Shown here: positions 1 to 7,303 of the stretch, one piece after another | Numbering within the stretch: the first letter of the stretch is position 1 | Layout of the letters: each line of letters starts with the position of its first letter | From: JTS-RE9 sp964649195 | GTDB lineage: Bacteria; Planctomycetota; Phycisphaerae; Phycisphaerales; Phycisphaeraceae | Length of the DNA: 24,436 nt | Assembly (NCBI GenBank): GCA_964649195.1 | Contig: CAZYPK010000073.1 | Location: forward strand, 1-24,436 | Direction of reading: 5' to 3' | Notes under the pieces: model-generated | Told to the model about the DNA's origin: nothing | Seen by the model: only the letters and a program-made list of their open reading frames with translations | Databases searched by the model: none | Program-made: the position numbers and the translations under genes

Positions 1-2415
1 TAAATTGCGCAAGCGCTAATAAATCGGGCGTCAAGGGGCATATGCGATTGCCCTGCCAGATTCCGCAGCACGGAGATGGTGTCCGAACCAGCGTTCGCCG
101 TGATCAGGTCGATGCGCCCGTCGCCGTCCACGTCCGCCGCCGTCACCGAATACGGAGCGCTCCCCACCGCGTAGTTCACGCGGGCGGCGAACGTGCCGTC
201 GCCCAGATTCCGCAGCACGGAGACGGTGTCCGAACCCGCCGCGATCAGGTCGATGTGCCCGTCGCCGTCCACGTCCGCAGTCGTCACCGAAGACGGGCTG
301 CTCCCCACCGGGTAGTCCACCCGGGCGTCGAACATGCCATTTCCCAGATTCCGCAGCACGGAGACGGCGTTTGAACTCCGGTTCGCCGTGATCAGGTCGA
401 TGTGGCCGTCACCGTCCACATCCGCCGCTGTCACCGATTGCGGATCGCTCCCCACCGCGTAGTCCACCCGGGCGACGAACGTGCCATCCCCCAGGTTCCG
501 CAGCACGGAGACAGTGCCCGAGAAGGAATTCGCCGTGATCAGGTCGATGTAGCCGTCACCGTTCACATCCGCTGCCGTCACCGACTCCGGGAAGGATCCC
601 ACCGCGTAGTCCACCCAGGCGGCAAACGTGCCGTCCCCCAGGTTCCGCAGCACGGAGACGGCGCTCCAACCAATGTTCGCCGCGATCAGGTCGATGCGCC
701 CGTCACCGTCCACGTCCGCCGCTGTCACCGAAGATGGATAGGCCCCCACCGTGTGGTCCACCCGGGCGGCGAACGTGCCGTCGCCCAGGTTCCGCAGCAC
801 GGAGACAGTGTGCGAGAAGTTGTTCGCTGTGATCAGGTCGATGTGCCCGTCGTCATCCACGTCCGCCGCCGTCATCGACCACGGGCTGCTCCCCACTACG
901 TAGTCCACCCGGACAGCAAACGTACCGTCATCCAGATTCCGCAGCACGGAGATGGCGTTTGAACTCCGGTTCGCCGTGATCAGGTCGATGCGCCCGTCAC
1001 CGTCCACGTCCGCGGCTGTCACCGAAGACGGGACGCTCCCCGCCGCGTAGTCCACCCGGGCGGCGAGCGTGCCGTTCCCCATGTTCCGCAGCACGGAGAC
1101 GGTACCCGAACCAGTGTTCGCCGCGATCAGGTCGATGCGCCCGTTACCGTCCACGTCCGCCGCCGTCACCGACACAGGGGAGTCCCCCACCGCGTAGTCC
1201 ACCCGGGCGGCGAACGTGCCATCACCCAGATTCCGCAGCACGGAGATGGTGTGCGAATACTCGTGCCCCGTGATCAGGTCGATGCGCCCGTCGCCATCCA
1301 CGTCCGCCGCCGTCACCGACCACGGCCAATTCCCCACCGCGTAGTCCACCCGGGCGGCGAACGTGCCATCCCCCAGGTTCCGCAGCANNNNNNNNNNNNN
1401 NNNNNNNNNNNNNNNNNNNNNNNNNNNNNNNNNNNNNNNNNNNNNNNNNNNNNNNNNNNNNNNNNNNNNNNNNNNNNNNNNNNNNNNCGGAGACGGTGCC
1501 CCCCGAACTAAAGTTCGCCGCGATCAGGTCGATGTGCCCATCACCGTCCACGTCCGCCGCCGTTACTGAAGACGGGCTGCTCCCCACCGCGTAGTCCACG
1601 GGGGCGGCGAACGTGCCATCCCCCAGGTTCCGCAGCACGGAGACGGTGCCCCCCGAACTAAAGTTCGCCGCGATCAGGTCGATGTGCCCATCGCCGTTCA
1701 CGTCCGCCGCCGTAATCGAAACCGCGGTGTTACCCACCGCGCCGTTACCCACCGCGTAGTCCACCCGGGCGGCGAATGTGCCATCACCCAGATTCCGCAG
1801 CACGGAGACGGTGCCCGAAAGACTGCCGTTCGCCGTGATCAGGTCGATGTGCCCGTCGCCATCCACGTCCGCTGCCGTCACCGACATTGGGTCGCTCCCC
1901 ACCGCGTAGTCCACCCGGGCGGCGAACGTGCCATCCCCCAGATTCCGCAGCACGGAGACGGTGTGTGAACTGATGTTCGCCGCGATCAGGTCGATGTGCC
2001 CGTCGCCGTTCACGTCCGCCGCCGTCACCGACACAGAGGAGTCCCCCACCGCGTAGTCCACCCGGGCGGCGAATGTGCCGTCTCCCAGATTCCGCAGCAC
2101 GGAGACGGTGCCCGAAAGACCGCCGTTCGCCGTAATCAGGTCGATGTGCCCGTCGCCGTCCACATCCGCAGCCGTCACCGAAGACGGGACGTTCCCTACC
2201 TCGAGCACCTCTCCCGGAAAGTCGAACCCACGCTCGCCGCTGAGCAGCAGGCGGGGCTCAAGCGACTCAAGGGAATGCCGGGGAAAGGAGGACTCTTGCA
2301 GCGAAAGCGCATTCCGCATCCGGCGGATTCGACGGCGGCCGGCATGATGACCTGATCGGGCGAAGAAATGCGCAACAGTCCGGGCGTGTTCGTACAGGCG
2401 TGAACTCAGGGACAT
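1..2415 (-). CDS. FG-GAP/VCBS repeat protein with LEPR-XLL-type N-terminus (partial, gap inside)
   Basis: This is a probable cell-surface or exported beta-propeller-type protein. The start at 2415 is chosen because GAGGAG (minus strand, 2422-2427) sits 6 nt upstream of the ATG. The open frame extends further upstream, but that part reads through the leader and lacks such a site. A basic N-terminus (RRRIRRMRNALSL) leads to SLEPRLLLSG, matching the LEPR-XLL motif of large planctomycete surface proteins. From about residue 75 the protein is a tandem array of 46-49 residue units of the form SVTAADVDGDGHIDLI...VSVLRNLGDGTFAARVDYAVG. The DVDGDGHIDL loops resemble calcium-binding FG-GAP/VCBS loops. 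Fourteen units are visible. The 100-N gap breaks the frame: codons to its right start at coordinates divisible by 3, those to its left do not. At the left edge the repeat stops after RNL and runs into unrelated residues (AGQSHMPLDARF), with no complete stop codon inside the window. Confidence 0.85.
57..2192 (-). repeat. Tandem ~140-bp coding repeats (FG-GAP units)
   Basis: About 14 visible copies of a 138-147 bp unit, nearly identical in the parts encoding DVDGDGHIDLI and VLRNLGDGTFAARVDYAVG. The variable part is a short segment between them (for example GGLSGT, ISSHT, FSSGGT, RSSNA, NFSHT). Identity is high enough to have caused the assembly gap, which suggests recent duplication or gene conversion. 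Confidence 0.9.
1388..1487. other. Assembly gap (100 N)
   Basis: Exactly 100 undetermined bases inside the tandem repeats. This is the conventional placeholder for a gap of unknown length, so neither the reading frame nor the number of repeat units across it can be trusted. Confidence 0.98.
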
Positions 2416-2869
2416 GCCAAACTCCTCATGGGCGGGCGATGCGTTTGAACGGATCGTCCCAACGGACCAGCGCTGCAGGCTCAACCGAACCGGGACATGG
2501 CACGCGAACAGCCTGAACCCCCCCGAAACTCCCGACCCCCCGGTCCCCGGAACCCCCGAAAAGGAGGTTGTAAATCCCTGCTTCTCCAATGGAACCTGAC
2601 CATACCACAGGCGACGTGAGCGGTCAATGAATTCAGGCGATGGAAGTGCACGTACACGGGTGTTGCGGTCCGTCCAACATTCATGGATGGCCAGGGGGAT
2701 ATTTTTGAGAAACACTTCGATTCTTCGTTGACAAGAAGTGGCGGCCCGACCTGTTTGCATATGTCGGTCCTTCGCAGAATCGCCACCCCCTCGAATTTCC
2801 CCATGCTCGGCAACCATTGTTTCACGAACCTCATCTCGTGTCAATAGTCATCGACACTAAACTGCGTTC
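2416..2869. other. Divergent intergenic region with G-rich leader tract
   Basis: No convincing gene lies in these 454 bases between the repeat protein (minus) and the first XRE gene (plus). On the minus strand, which is the sense strand of the repeat-protein leader, 2518-2557 holds five G-runs of 7, 3, 6, 4 and 5 bases separated by 2-6 base loops, a strong G-quadruplex motif about 100-140 nt before the start codon. Close to the plus-strand gene, GTGTC and GACAC form a short inverted repeat at about 2838-2857. Confidence 0.6.
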
Positions 2870-3121
2870 ATGGGTACCAAAGCTCAGCACGCCCCCGGCT
2901 ACTCCTCCTTGCCCGGATTCCTCAAGGAATTGCGGGAAGAGGCGGGCTTCACCCAGCGGCAACTGGGGGCCAAGCTCAAAAAGCCTCAGAGTTACGTATT
3001 CAACTGTGAAACCGGGCTTCGACGAGTCGATGTGGCCGAGTTCGTGATCTGGACCCGGGCCTGCGGGGTGGAGCCGCGGTCGGCTTTCGGGCGGTTCCTG
3101 AAACGGATCGGCCGGACCTGA
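2870..3121 (+). CDS. Small XRE-family helix-turn-helix regulator
   Basis: An 83-residue protein made almost entirely of one lambda-repressor-like (XRE) HTH domain. The segment FTQRQLGAKLKKPQSYVFNC at about residues 27-46 is the HTH core, followed by a typical capping helix (RRVDVAEFVIWTRACGVEP). It presumably binds DNA as a dimer and represses nearby promoters. The usual Y.ERG/IE.G turn is replaced by NCETG, a feature shared with the next gene. The ATG has no strong ribosome-binding site, so leaderless or weak translation is possible. It is one of three related XRE genes in the window (the others are at 3180 and, on the minus strand, 16420). Target and partner are unknown; no toxin gene is adjacent. 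Confidence 0.75.
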   Translation: MGTKAQHAPGYSSLPGFLKELREEAGFTQRQLGAKLKKPQSYVFNCETGLRRVDVAEFVIWTRACGVEPRSAFGRFLKRIGRT

Positions 3122-3136
3122 TCTTCGACATTTCAA

Positions 3137-3164
3137 TTGACACTGAAACGAGGTCGGTTAGGCT
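3137..3164 (+). promoter_or_regulatory. Possible promoter of the second XRE gene
   Basis: TTGACA (3137-3142) and TAGGCT (3159-3164) are spaced by 16 nt. GACACT followed by an A-rich stretch (3139 onward) also occurs just upstream of the first XRE gene (about 2853), so a shared operator is possible. If transcription starts near 3171, the ATG at 3180 is almost leaderless and the upstream TTG at 3168 would not be transcribed. Confidence 0.35.
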
Positions 3165-3179
3165 CTCTTGAGAGAGCCG

Positions 3180-3449
3180 ATGCCCACCGGACGCCCCCGG
3201 ACAAAGAGCGGACGCAAGCCGCCCGCCGCCCGCCGCATCGCCCAGGCGCTGCGAAAGGCGCGCATCGACGCCGGCCTGACGCAACGGGCGCTGGGCGGAC
3301 GATTGAACAGGCCGCAGAGCTGGGTCTGGAACTGCGAGATGGCGCGGCGGCGGGTCAACGTCGCCGAGTTCGTGATGTGGTGCTGCGCGTGCGAGCTGGA
3401 TCCGATGAAGGGGTTTGATGAGGCGCTGGCGAGTCTTTCACGGCGGTAG
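3180..3449 (+). CDS. Small XRE-family helix-turn-helix regulator (paralogue of 2870 gene)
   Basis: An 89-residue protein with a short basic N-terminus (RPRTKSGRKPPAARR) and one XRE HTH domain (LTQRALGGRLNRPQSWVWNC). It ends with VNVAEFVMWCCACELDP, clearly parallel to the preceding gene, so the two arose by tandem duplication. The frame is also open from a TTG at 3168; I prefer the ATG at 3180 because GAGAG lies just before it and a promoter-like element at 3137-3164 would exclude the TTG. The gene begins 58 nt after the first XRE gene and may be cotranscribed or separately expressed. Function beyond DNA binding is not visible. Confidence 0.75.
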   Translation: MPTGRPRTKSGRKPPAARRIAQALRKARIDAGLTQRALGGRLNRPQSWVWNCEMARRRVNVAEFVMWCCACELDPMKGFDEALASLSRR

Positions 3450-3696
3450 GATCGCTCTAATTCGACAGAAGCGATCAAGCTCAACACGACTGAGCCGTTC
3501 CAGAAGCGACTGTTTCCGCACCAGCCCCTCGCCGGATGGACCAAAGCGATTCTCGCGGATCGCATGCGGCGCCTCGATGACTGCGGCGCGAAAAGGACTC
3601 GTCGGGTTCGACAGTCAAGATCACTTACGCCATCGAATCGAATTGATGGACTATCAGCGAATCGCGCAAACAGCAGAGCCAAACGAACCCGGCCTC
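3450..3696. other. Intergenic region without a recognised gene
   Basis: No credible gene on either strand. Together with the weak small reading frame 3697-3837 and the following bases, it forms a 464-base stretch between the XRE pair and the integrase relic. Confidence 0.5.
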
Positions 3697-3837
3697 TTAT
3701 CGCCGGAACCGGGCCAGCTTTTTCGCGATCGCAGCCTCAAGCCGGCCGACGTATCTCGACAGCAACATGAGTTTCTCAGGCGTAGCAGCCCATGCGGCCA
3801 ACGAATCTTCGTGCCGGTGATCCAGCCGGCGCTGCAC
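3697..3837 (-). CDS. Small helical ORF or remnant gene tail
   Basis: A 46-residue reading frame starting from GTG at 3837, preceded by a purine-rich GAGGAAGAAG stretch that could act as a ribosome-binding site. It ends in TAA at 3697-3699. The product is rich in charged helix formers and ends in PEKLMLLSRYVGRLEAAIAK followed by a basic tail, which looks protein-like rather than random. The frame is open further upstream to about 4010 without any start codon. It may therefore be the 3' end of a broken gene that overlapped the integrase relic next to it. No family recognised. Confidence 0.25.
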   Translation of the reverse strand: MQRRLDHRHEDSLAAWAATPEKLMLLSRYVGRLEAAIAKKLARFRR

Positions 3838-3913
3838 ATCGTCTTCTTCCTCTTCTGCGTCACCGAGAACCTGATCGACAAGCGTCTTGAACAGGGCGAG
3901 AAGGAACCTGGCC

Positions 3914-4314
3914 CTAGCTGTTGACCGGCCACCCCCGATAGGGTGCCATGAAGTCGATGGCGCGGGCCAGCCGCTGGTGGTGGGGGTTGATGTTTCCGCG
4001 GCGCGTCAGCTTGAATGCAGTCTCCGCGAAGATAAGATAGGATTCGATCAGGTCGCCGATGGTTTCGATGTCGCTGGCCAGTGACATCTTCCCGACCGCC
4101 TCGAACGGCGACCCGTACGACAGGCACTTATGCGGATTCGATTCAAACAGCTTGAGCCATCGCCCGAACAGCTCGTACACCCGGGCTGCGTCGCCGGCGT
4201 TGTCCGCCACGGGGCCAAAGTGGACGGTGGTCCGGATACTGCCGGGGCGGCGCACGTCGGTGACAAAGTAGCCGGCCTTTTCACGGAGCCTGGGAACTTT
4301 CGGGGTCAAGCCAT
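3914..4314 (-). pseudogene. Decayed integrase N-terminal fragment with disrupted start
   Basis: The open frame (TTG at 4309 to TAG at 3914, 131 residues) reads TPKVPRLREKAGYFVTDVRR, then a segment like the core-binding (SAM-like) part of planctomycete tyrosine recombinases: DIETIGDLIESYLIFAETAF, a short linker, and RAIDFMAPYRG. This layout parallels residues 1-110 of the intact integrase at 4680. There is no catalytic domain. A perfect AGGAGG (minus strand, 4320-4325) precedes an ATG at 4314 by 5 nt, but that ATG is followed by GCT TGA. One base is missing before the TTG ACC frame, which suggests a start-proximal frameshift. Alternatively TTG 4309 is a true start and the gene is a short hypothetical protein. 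Homology to integrases is judged by eye only. Confidence 0.5.
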
Positions 4315-4352
4315 GGCGGCCTCCTGTGCTCGGGATTCCCAGTCATTGAACA

Positions 4353-4390
4353 TCCCGTATATTGCGGCACAATGCCGCAAAATTACGGGA
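4353..4390. repeat. Strong interrupted hairpin between relic and tRNA
   Basis: TCCCGTA (4353-4359) pairs with TACGGGA (4384-4390), and TTGCGGCA (4362-4369) pairs with TGCCGCAA (4373-4380). A small internal loop (TA/AAT) and a CAA terminal loop give 15 base pairs in total. It lies in the leader of the minus-strand relic and 92 nt before the tRNA. It could be an operator, terminator or recombination-site element. No T-rich tail follows on the plus strand. Confidence 0.7.
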
Positions 4391-4481
4391 CATCAAGGGG
4401 CAGGGAGGGATAGAACGGGATGAAGTGAAATACTTTCTATAGTATAACTGGCAGTTGCTTACGACATAAAAATCGAATTTT

Positions 4482-4553
4482 GCGGGCGTAACTCAACGGT
4501 AGAGTGTCAGCCTTCCAAGCTGAATGTTGCGGGTTCAAATCCCGTCGCCCGCT
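4482..4553 (+). tRNA. tRNA-Gly (anticodon UCC)
   Basis: A complete cloverleaf can be drawn. Acceptor GCGGGCG pairs with CGCCCGC. The D stem is ACTC/GAGT, the anticodon stem TCAGC/GCTGA with loop CTTCCAA, and the T arm GCGGG-TTCAAAT-CCCGT. The discriminator base is T, and CCA is not encoded. The anticodon TCC reads glycine GGA/GGG codons. An integrase gene begins 126 nt downstream in the same direction, so the 3' end of this tRNA is the probable attachment site of an integrative element. Confidence 0.97.
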
Positions 4554-4608
4554 TTGGAATTTAAATGCCCGGCCAAACGCGACTTCCGCGTACCCGCCTG
4601 TGTTGGGC

Positions 4609-4679
4609 GGCGTGGCCTTGAAGCCCTGGAAAAGTGGTAGTACTACCACTTTTCATCACGGGGCTTGAGGAGCCACGCC
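4609..4679 (+). promoter_or_regulatory. Long hairpin enclosing the integrase ribosome-binding site
   Basis: A 71-nt near-continuous stem ends one base before the integrase ATG (4680). GGCGTGGC (4609-4616) pairs with GCCACGCC (4672-4679), and AAGCCC (4621-4626) with GGGCTT (4661-4666). The core 4629-4654 is a perfect 26-bp palindrome (arms GAAAAGTGGTAGT and its complement). The Shine-Dalgarno GAGGAG (4667-4672) lies in the right arm, so folding of a long transcript would hide it. The core hairpin, with A-rich and T-rich ends, could also terminate tRNA transcription. Confidence 0.8.
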
Positions 4680-5906
4680 ATGCCCCGCAAGAAGCAAGTC
4701 CCCCGTTACACCCTTCACAAGACCACCGGCCAGGCCCGGGTCATTATCAACGGCAAACATCACTACCTTGGCCTGCACGGATCAGCCGAAAGCAAGGAGC
4801 GATATGCCTCGCTCATCGCTGAGCAGTTTCTGAACCCGAGAGCCGAACCTGTCACCCCACCGGGCAGTTTCCCTGATCTCTCGATCAATGAGGTGATCCT
4901 CAAGTACATCCAGCACGCCGAGCAGTACTACGTGAAGGATGGTCAACCGACCAAGGAAGTGGACAACATAGACAACGCCATGCGGTCGCTGCGAACGCTG
5001 TTCTCCCACACCAGAGCAAGCGAGTTCGGCCCCAAGGCGCTCAAGGCGGTCCAACGGTACATGATCGAGCACGAGGATATCTGTCGGAAGCAGATCAACG
5101 CGAGGGTCAACAGGATCCGCAGGATGTTCAAATGGCTGGCGAGCGAGGAACTGGTGCCCGCTTCCGTGCACGCGGCGCTGACTATGGTGGATGGGCTGCG
5201 CGAAGGTCGCACCGCAGCGAGGGAGACCGCGCCTGTGGAAGCAGTCCCGGACGAGCACGTCGAACTTACGCTGGCCTTCTTGTCCCCTATCGTCAGCGAT
5301 ATGGTGCAGATTCAGAGGCTCACAAGTGCCAGGTCCGGTGAAATCGTCATCATGCGACAGTGTGACATTGATAAGACCGACGATGTCTGGGTTTACACCC
5401 CATACACCCACAAGACCAAGCATCGGAAGAAGAAGCGGAACATCCCCTTGGGTCCCAAAGCTCAGAGCATCCTCCAGAAATATTTCAACAGGCCCGCCGA
5501 CGTATTCCTGTTCTCTCCGCGGGAGAATCTGGCCTGGGTCAATGAACAACGCAAGCTCAAGTCACCGCGCACGTCAAAAATTTTTCCCTGCGAAGTCAAG
5601 CGGTTGAAGCGTGAGCGCGAAGCTCGGAAGCGACGCAAGAATCATCGAGTGGTCGGTGATCGCTACACAACCGAATCGTATTATCGTGCGGTACAGTACG
5701 GACTGGTGAAAGCTGCGGCGGCCGGCGTCATCATCCCGCACTGGTTCAATCATCAGCTGCGTCACGCTGGCGGGACCGCCGTCCGCCGCGATCATGGCGT
5801 TGAGGCCGCCCAGGTTGTGCTCGGTCACGCGAAGATTGACGCGACTGAACTTTACGCCGAGACCAACCTGAAACTGGCGAAGGAACTGGCGCAGAAGGCG
5901 GGATAG
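4680..5906 (+). CDS. Tyrosine recombinase / integrase
   Basis: Site-specific recombinase, 408 residues, expected to integrate and excise the element at the adjacent tRNA-Gly. The N-terminal segment (residues 1-55) resembles the beta-hairpin arm-binding part of planctomycete integrases (GQARVIINGKHHYLGLHG). A SAM-like core-binding domain follows (about 68-175), then the catalytic domain (about 190-405). Catalytic residues visible: R218 (TSARSGEIV), lysines in HKTKHRKKKR (about 245-255), H358 and R361 (HQLRH), H383 (LGHAKI) and nucleophile Y392 (TELYAE). The ATG at 4680 is chosen because GAGGAG ends 7 nt upstream; the frame is also open from TTG 4665. The start region is embedded in a long hairpin, which suggests translational control. 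A basic insertion (about 300-325) separates the strands preceding the HxxR box. Confidence 0.93.
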   Translation: MPRKKQVPRYTLHKTTGQARVIINGKHHYLGLHGSAESKERYASLIAEQFLNPRAEPVTPPGSFPDLSINEVILKYIQHAEQYYVKDGQPTKEVDNIDNAMRSLRTLFSHTRASEFGPKALKAVQRYMIEHEDICRKQINARVNRIRRMFKWLASEELVPASVHAALTMVDGLREGRTAARETAPVEAVPDEHVELTLAFLSPIVSDMVQIQRLTSARSGEIVIMRQCDIDKTDDVWVYTPYTHKTKHRKKKRNIPLGPKAQSILQKYFNRPADVFLFSPRENLAWVNEQRKLKSPRTSKIFPCEVKRLKREREARKRRKNHRVVGDRYTTESYYRAVQYGLVKAAAAGVIIPHWFNHQLRHAGGTAVRRDHGVEAAQVVLGHAKIDATELYAETNLKLAKELAQKAG

Positions 5907-5945
5907 CGGAGAATGGCTAATCTACTTGGACGGAGGTATTCGGCG

Positions 5946-6911
5946 ATGGCACAAGCACCATTGAGTTCGTGGCATGAGTATCTCGCCAAAGCCCGCGATG
6001 ATACACACCTTGCAGCAGGTGCAGACTGGCCACATGAGACGTTACGCAACGAAGTCGTCGGAGCTTGGAACGCCGCGGTTCAATTGGTCATTGAGAGTAT
6101 GGAACCTAATAGCGTCCATCGCATGATCAACGCTTACGCCAAGCTGGTCGTGCGTCTTGCAGCAGTTGACTCCGTCGAAAATATCACCGGAATGCTGGCG
6201 AGCTGGCCAAAGAGGTCAGTTGATGTTCGGTTTCAGAAAGCGAGGGGTGCGTCCGCACTTGAAGCAGGTCTCGTGTTTGCACGATCGGTTTGCAGCGCTG
6301 CTGATGCACCCGTTTTCGGATTGCCTGCTCAAACTGCGCTCGCGAATGCCGATCAAACTGCGAAGAAGCGTGGAGAACGATCAACCTTCCCTGAAGATCC
6401 AAGCACATGGAGAATGTGGGCCAATGCGGTCACCCATCTCATCCCGTCGTTGGTACTCCTTTCGCCCGCAAGCACGGCGGATCAGTTCCGGGCGGAATCG
6501 AATGAGTTTGCTCGCGTGATCGCTGATGAAGAGGTCGCCTCAATGGTCGGTAGAAAGAAGCAGGTGAAGCAACTGGCCAGAGAAGCAGACGACTGGGCAT
6601 TCATTCCCGGGGGTTTCGAGTTTTTGGGGTGCGAAGGGAGCTTGTCGGGTAAGCCATTAAGATGCCTTCGTGCACTCGTGGAGTCCAATGGCCCCATGAC
6701 ACTCGAAAGGCTAACCGCCAAGGTGTGGTCAGAGCAGAAAATTACCAGGAAAACTGTTCATACCCATCTCAGCAAAGCCCGCAAAGCCGTTAAAGAAGCA
6801 CTTAGTTTACCTTCCAACTTCGATCCGATGCCGGCTGTCGACGAAGGTCCCAATCTCGCATGGGAGTTTCGACGAGATCAGATTCGCGATCACTTCAGAA
6901 ATGCAAATTAA
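5946..6911 (+). CDS. Hypothetical protein with C-terminal winged-helix-like domain
   Basis: A 321-residue protein. I prefer the ATG at 5946, which has GGAGG 9 nt upstream, over the in-frame ATG at 5913, whose purine stretch is too close. The N-terminal two thirds are helical and unrecognised. The C-terminal part, about residues 235-285 (KPLRCLRALVESNGPMTLER, then a VHTHLSKARKAVKEAL recognition-helix-like stretch), looks like a winged-helix DNA-binding domain. It follows the integrase by 39 nt, so it is likely cotranscribed and could regulate integration or the downstream block. No signal peptide or membrane segment. Function otherwise unknown. Confidence 0.75.
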   Translation: MAQAPLSSWHEYLAKARDDTHLAAGADWPHETLRNEVVGAWNAAVQLVIESMEPNSVHRMINAYAKLVVRLAAVDSVENITGMLASWPKRSVDVRFQKARGASALEAGLVFARSVCSAADAPVFGLPAQTALANADQTAKKRGERSTFPEDPSTWRMWANAVTHLIPSLVLLSPASTADQFRAESNEFARVIADEEVASMVGRKKQVKQLAREADDWAFIPGGFEFLGCEGSLSGKPLRCLRALVESNGPMTLERLTAKVWSEQKITRKTVHTHLSKARKAVKEALSLPSNFDPMPAVDEGPNLAWEFRRDQIRDHFRNAN

Positions 6912-7015
6912 GCGCAACGTGGAACCAACATGGAACGTGGTTAAGCGCTCGTACTCGATAACACCACCTCGCAACTGATGGCGACACATGTCGTCCTCAT
7001 ACAACGAGGTGAGTC

Positions 7016-7303
7016 ATGACAATTCTGAATGAGCAGCGATATTCCCTTAACGCAGTGGCGAAGCTGCTCAGCGTTCATATCGCCACGATCTGGCGATGGA
7101 TCCTTTCTGGTGTGCGCGGAACGAAGCTCAAAGCTGTCAAGATCGGCGGACGCCGCTTTGTGCTTCAGCGCGATCTCCACATCTTTCTCGCCGCGCTCAA
7201 TGACGGCGATCCCATCGAGAAGTCAGACATCGTCGACCGCGCCGATGCTGCGGGCAAGGTACTGGATTCGAGACACTCGAAGTCACGACGGGAGGAGCTG
7301 TGA
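7016..7303 (+). CDS. Excisionase-like / DUF1580-like HTH protein
   Basis: A 95-residue protein starting at an ATG with GAGGTGA 3 nt upstream. Residues 9-60 (YSLNAVAKLLSVHIATIWRW, then GVRGTKLKAVKIGGRRFVLQ) match the MerR/excisionase-type HTH_17 fold and resemble planctomycete DUF1580 proteins, which bear VRG and a GG.R strand. Its probable role is DNA binding as a recombination directionality factor or a regulator of the element. Its TGA overlaps the start of the ParB-like gene (TGATG at 7301), so the two are translationally coupled. The C-terminal 35 residues are polar and probably disordered. Confidence 0.75.
   Translation: MTILNEQRYSLNAVAKLLSVHIATIWRWILSGVRGTKLKAVKIGGRRFVLQRDLHIFLAALNDGDPIEKSDIVDRADAAGKVLDSRHSKSRREEL

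Noticed and set aside
57..2192. Regular repeats that might be taken for a CRISPR array.
   Set aside because: Units are about 140 bp, coding throughout, and encode FG-GAP motifs; there are no short spacers and no cas genes.
42..2355. Long plus-strand reading frames rich in HRVVHPGGER and IPQHGDG.
   Set aside because: They are antisense shadows of the minus-strand FG-GAP repeats.
2416..2844. Upstream extension of the repeat protein beyond the chosen start.
   Set aside because: The extension lacks a ribosome-binding site, crosses the G-rich tract, and the AGGAG-preceded ATG at 2415 places the LEPR motif in its usual N-terminal position.
3415..3924. A 169-residue plus-strand frame after the XRE pair.
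   Set aside because: It overlaps the XRE stop and runs antisense to the integrase relic and the small helical ORF; its composition looks random.
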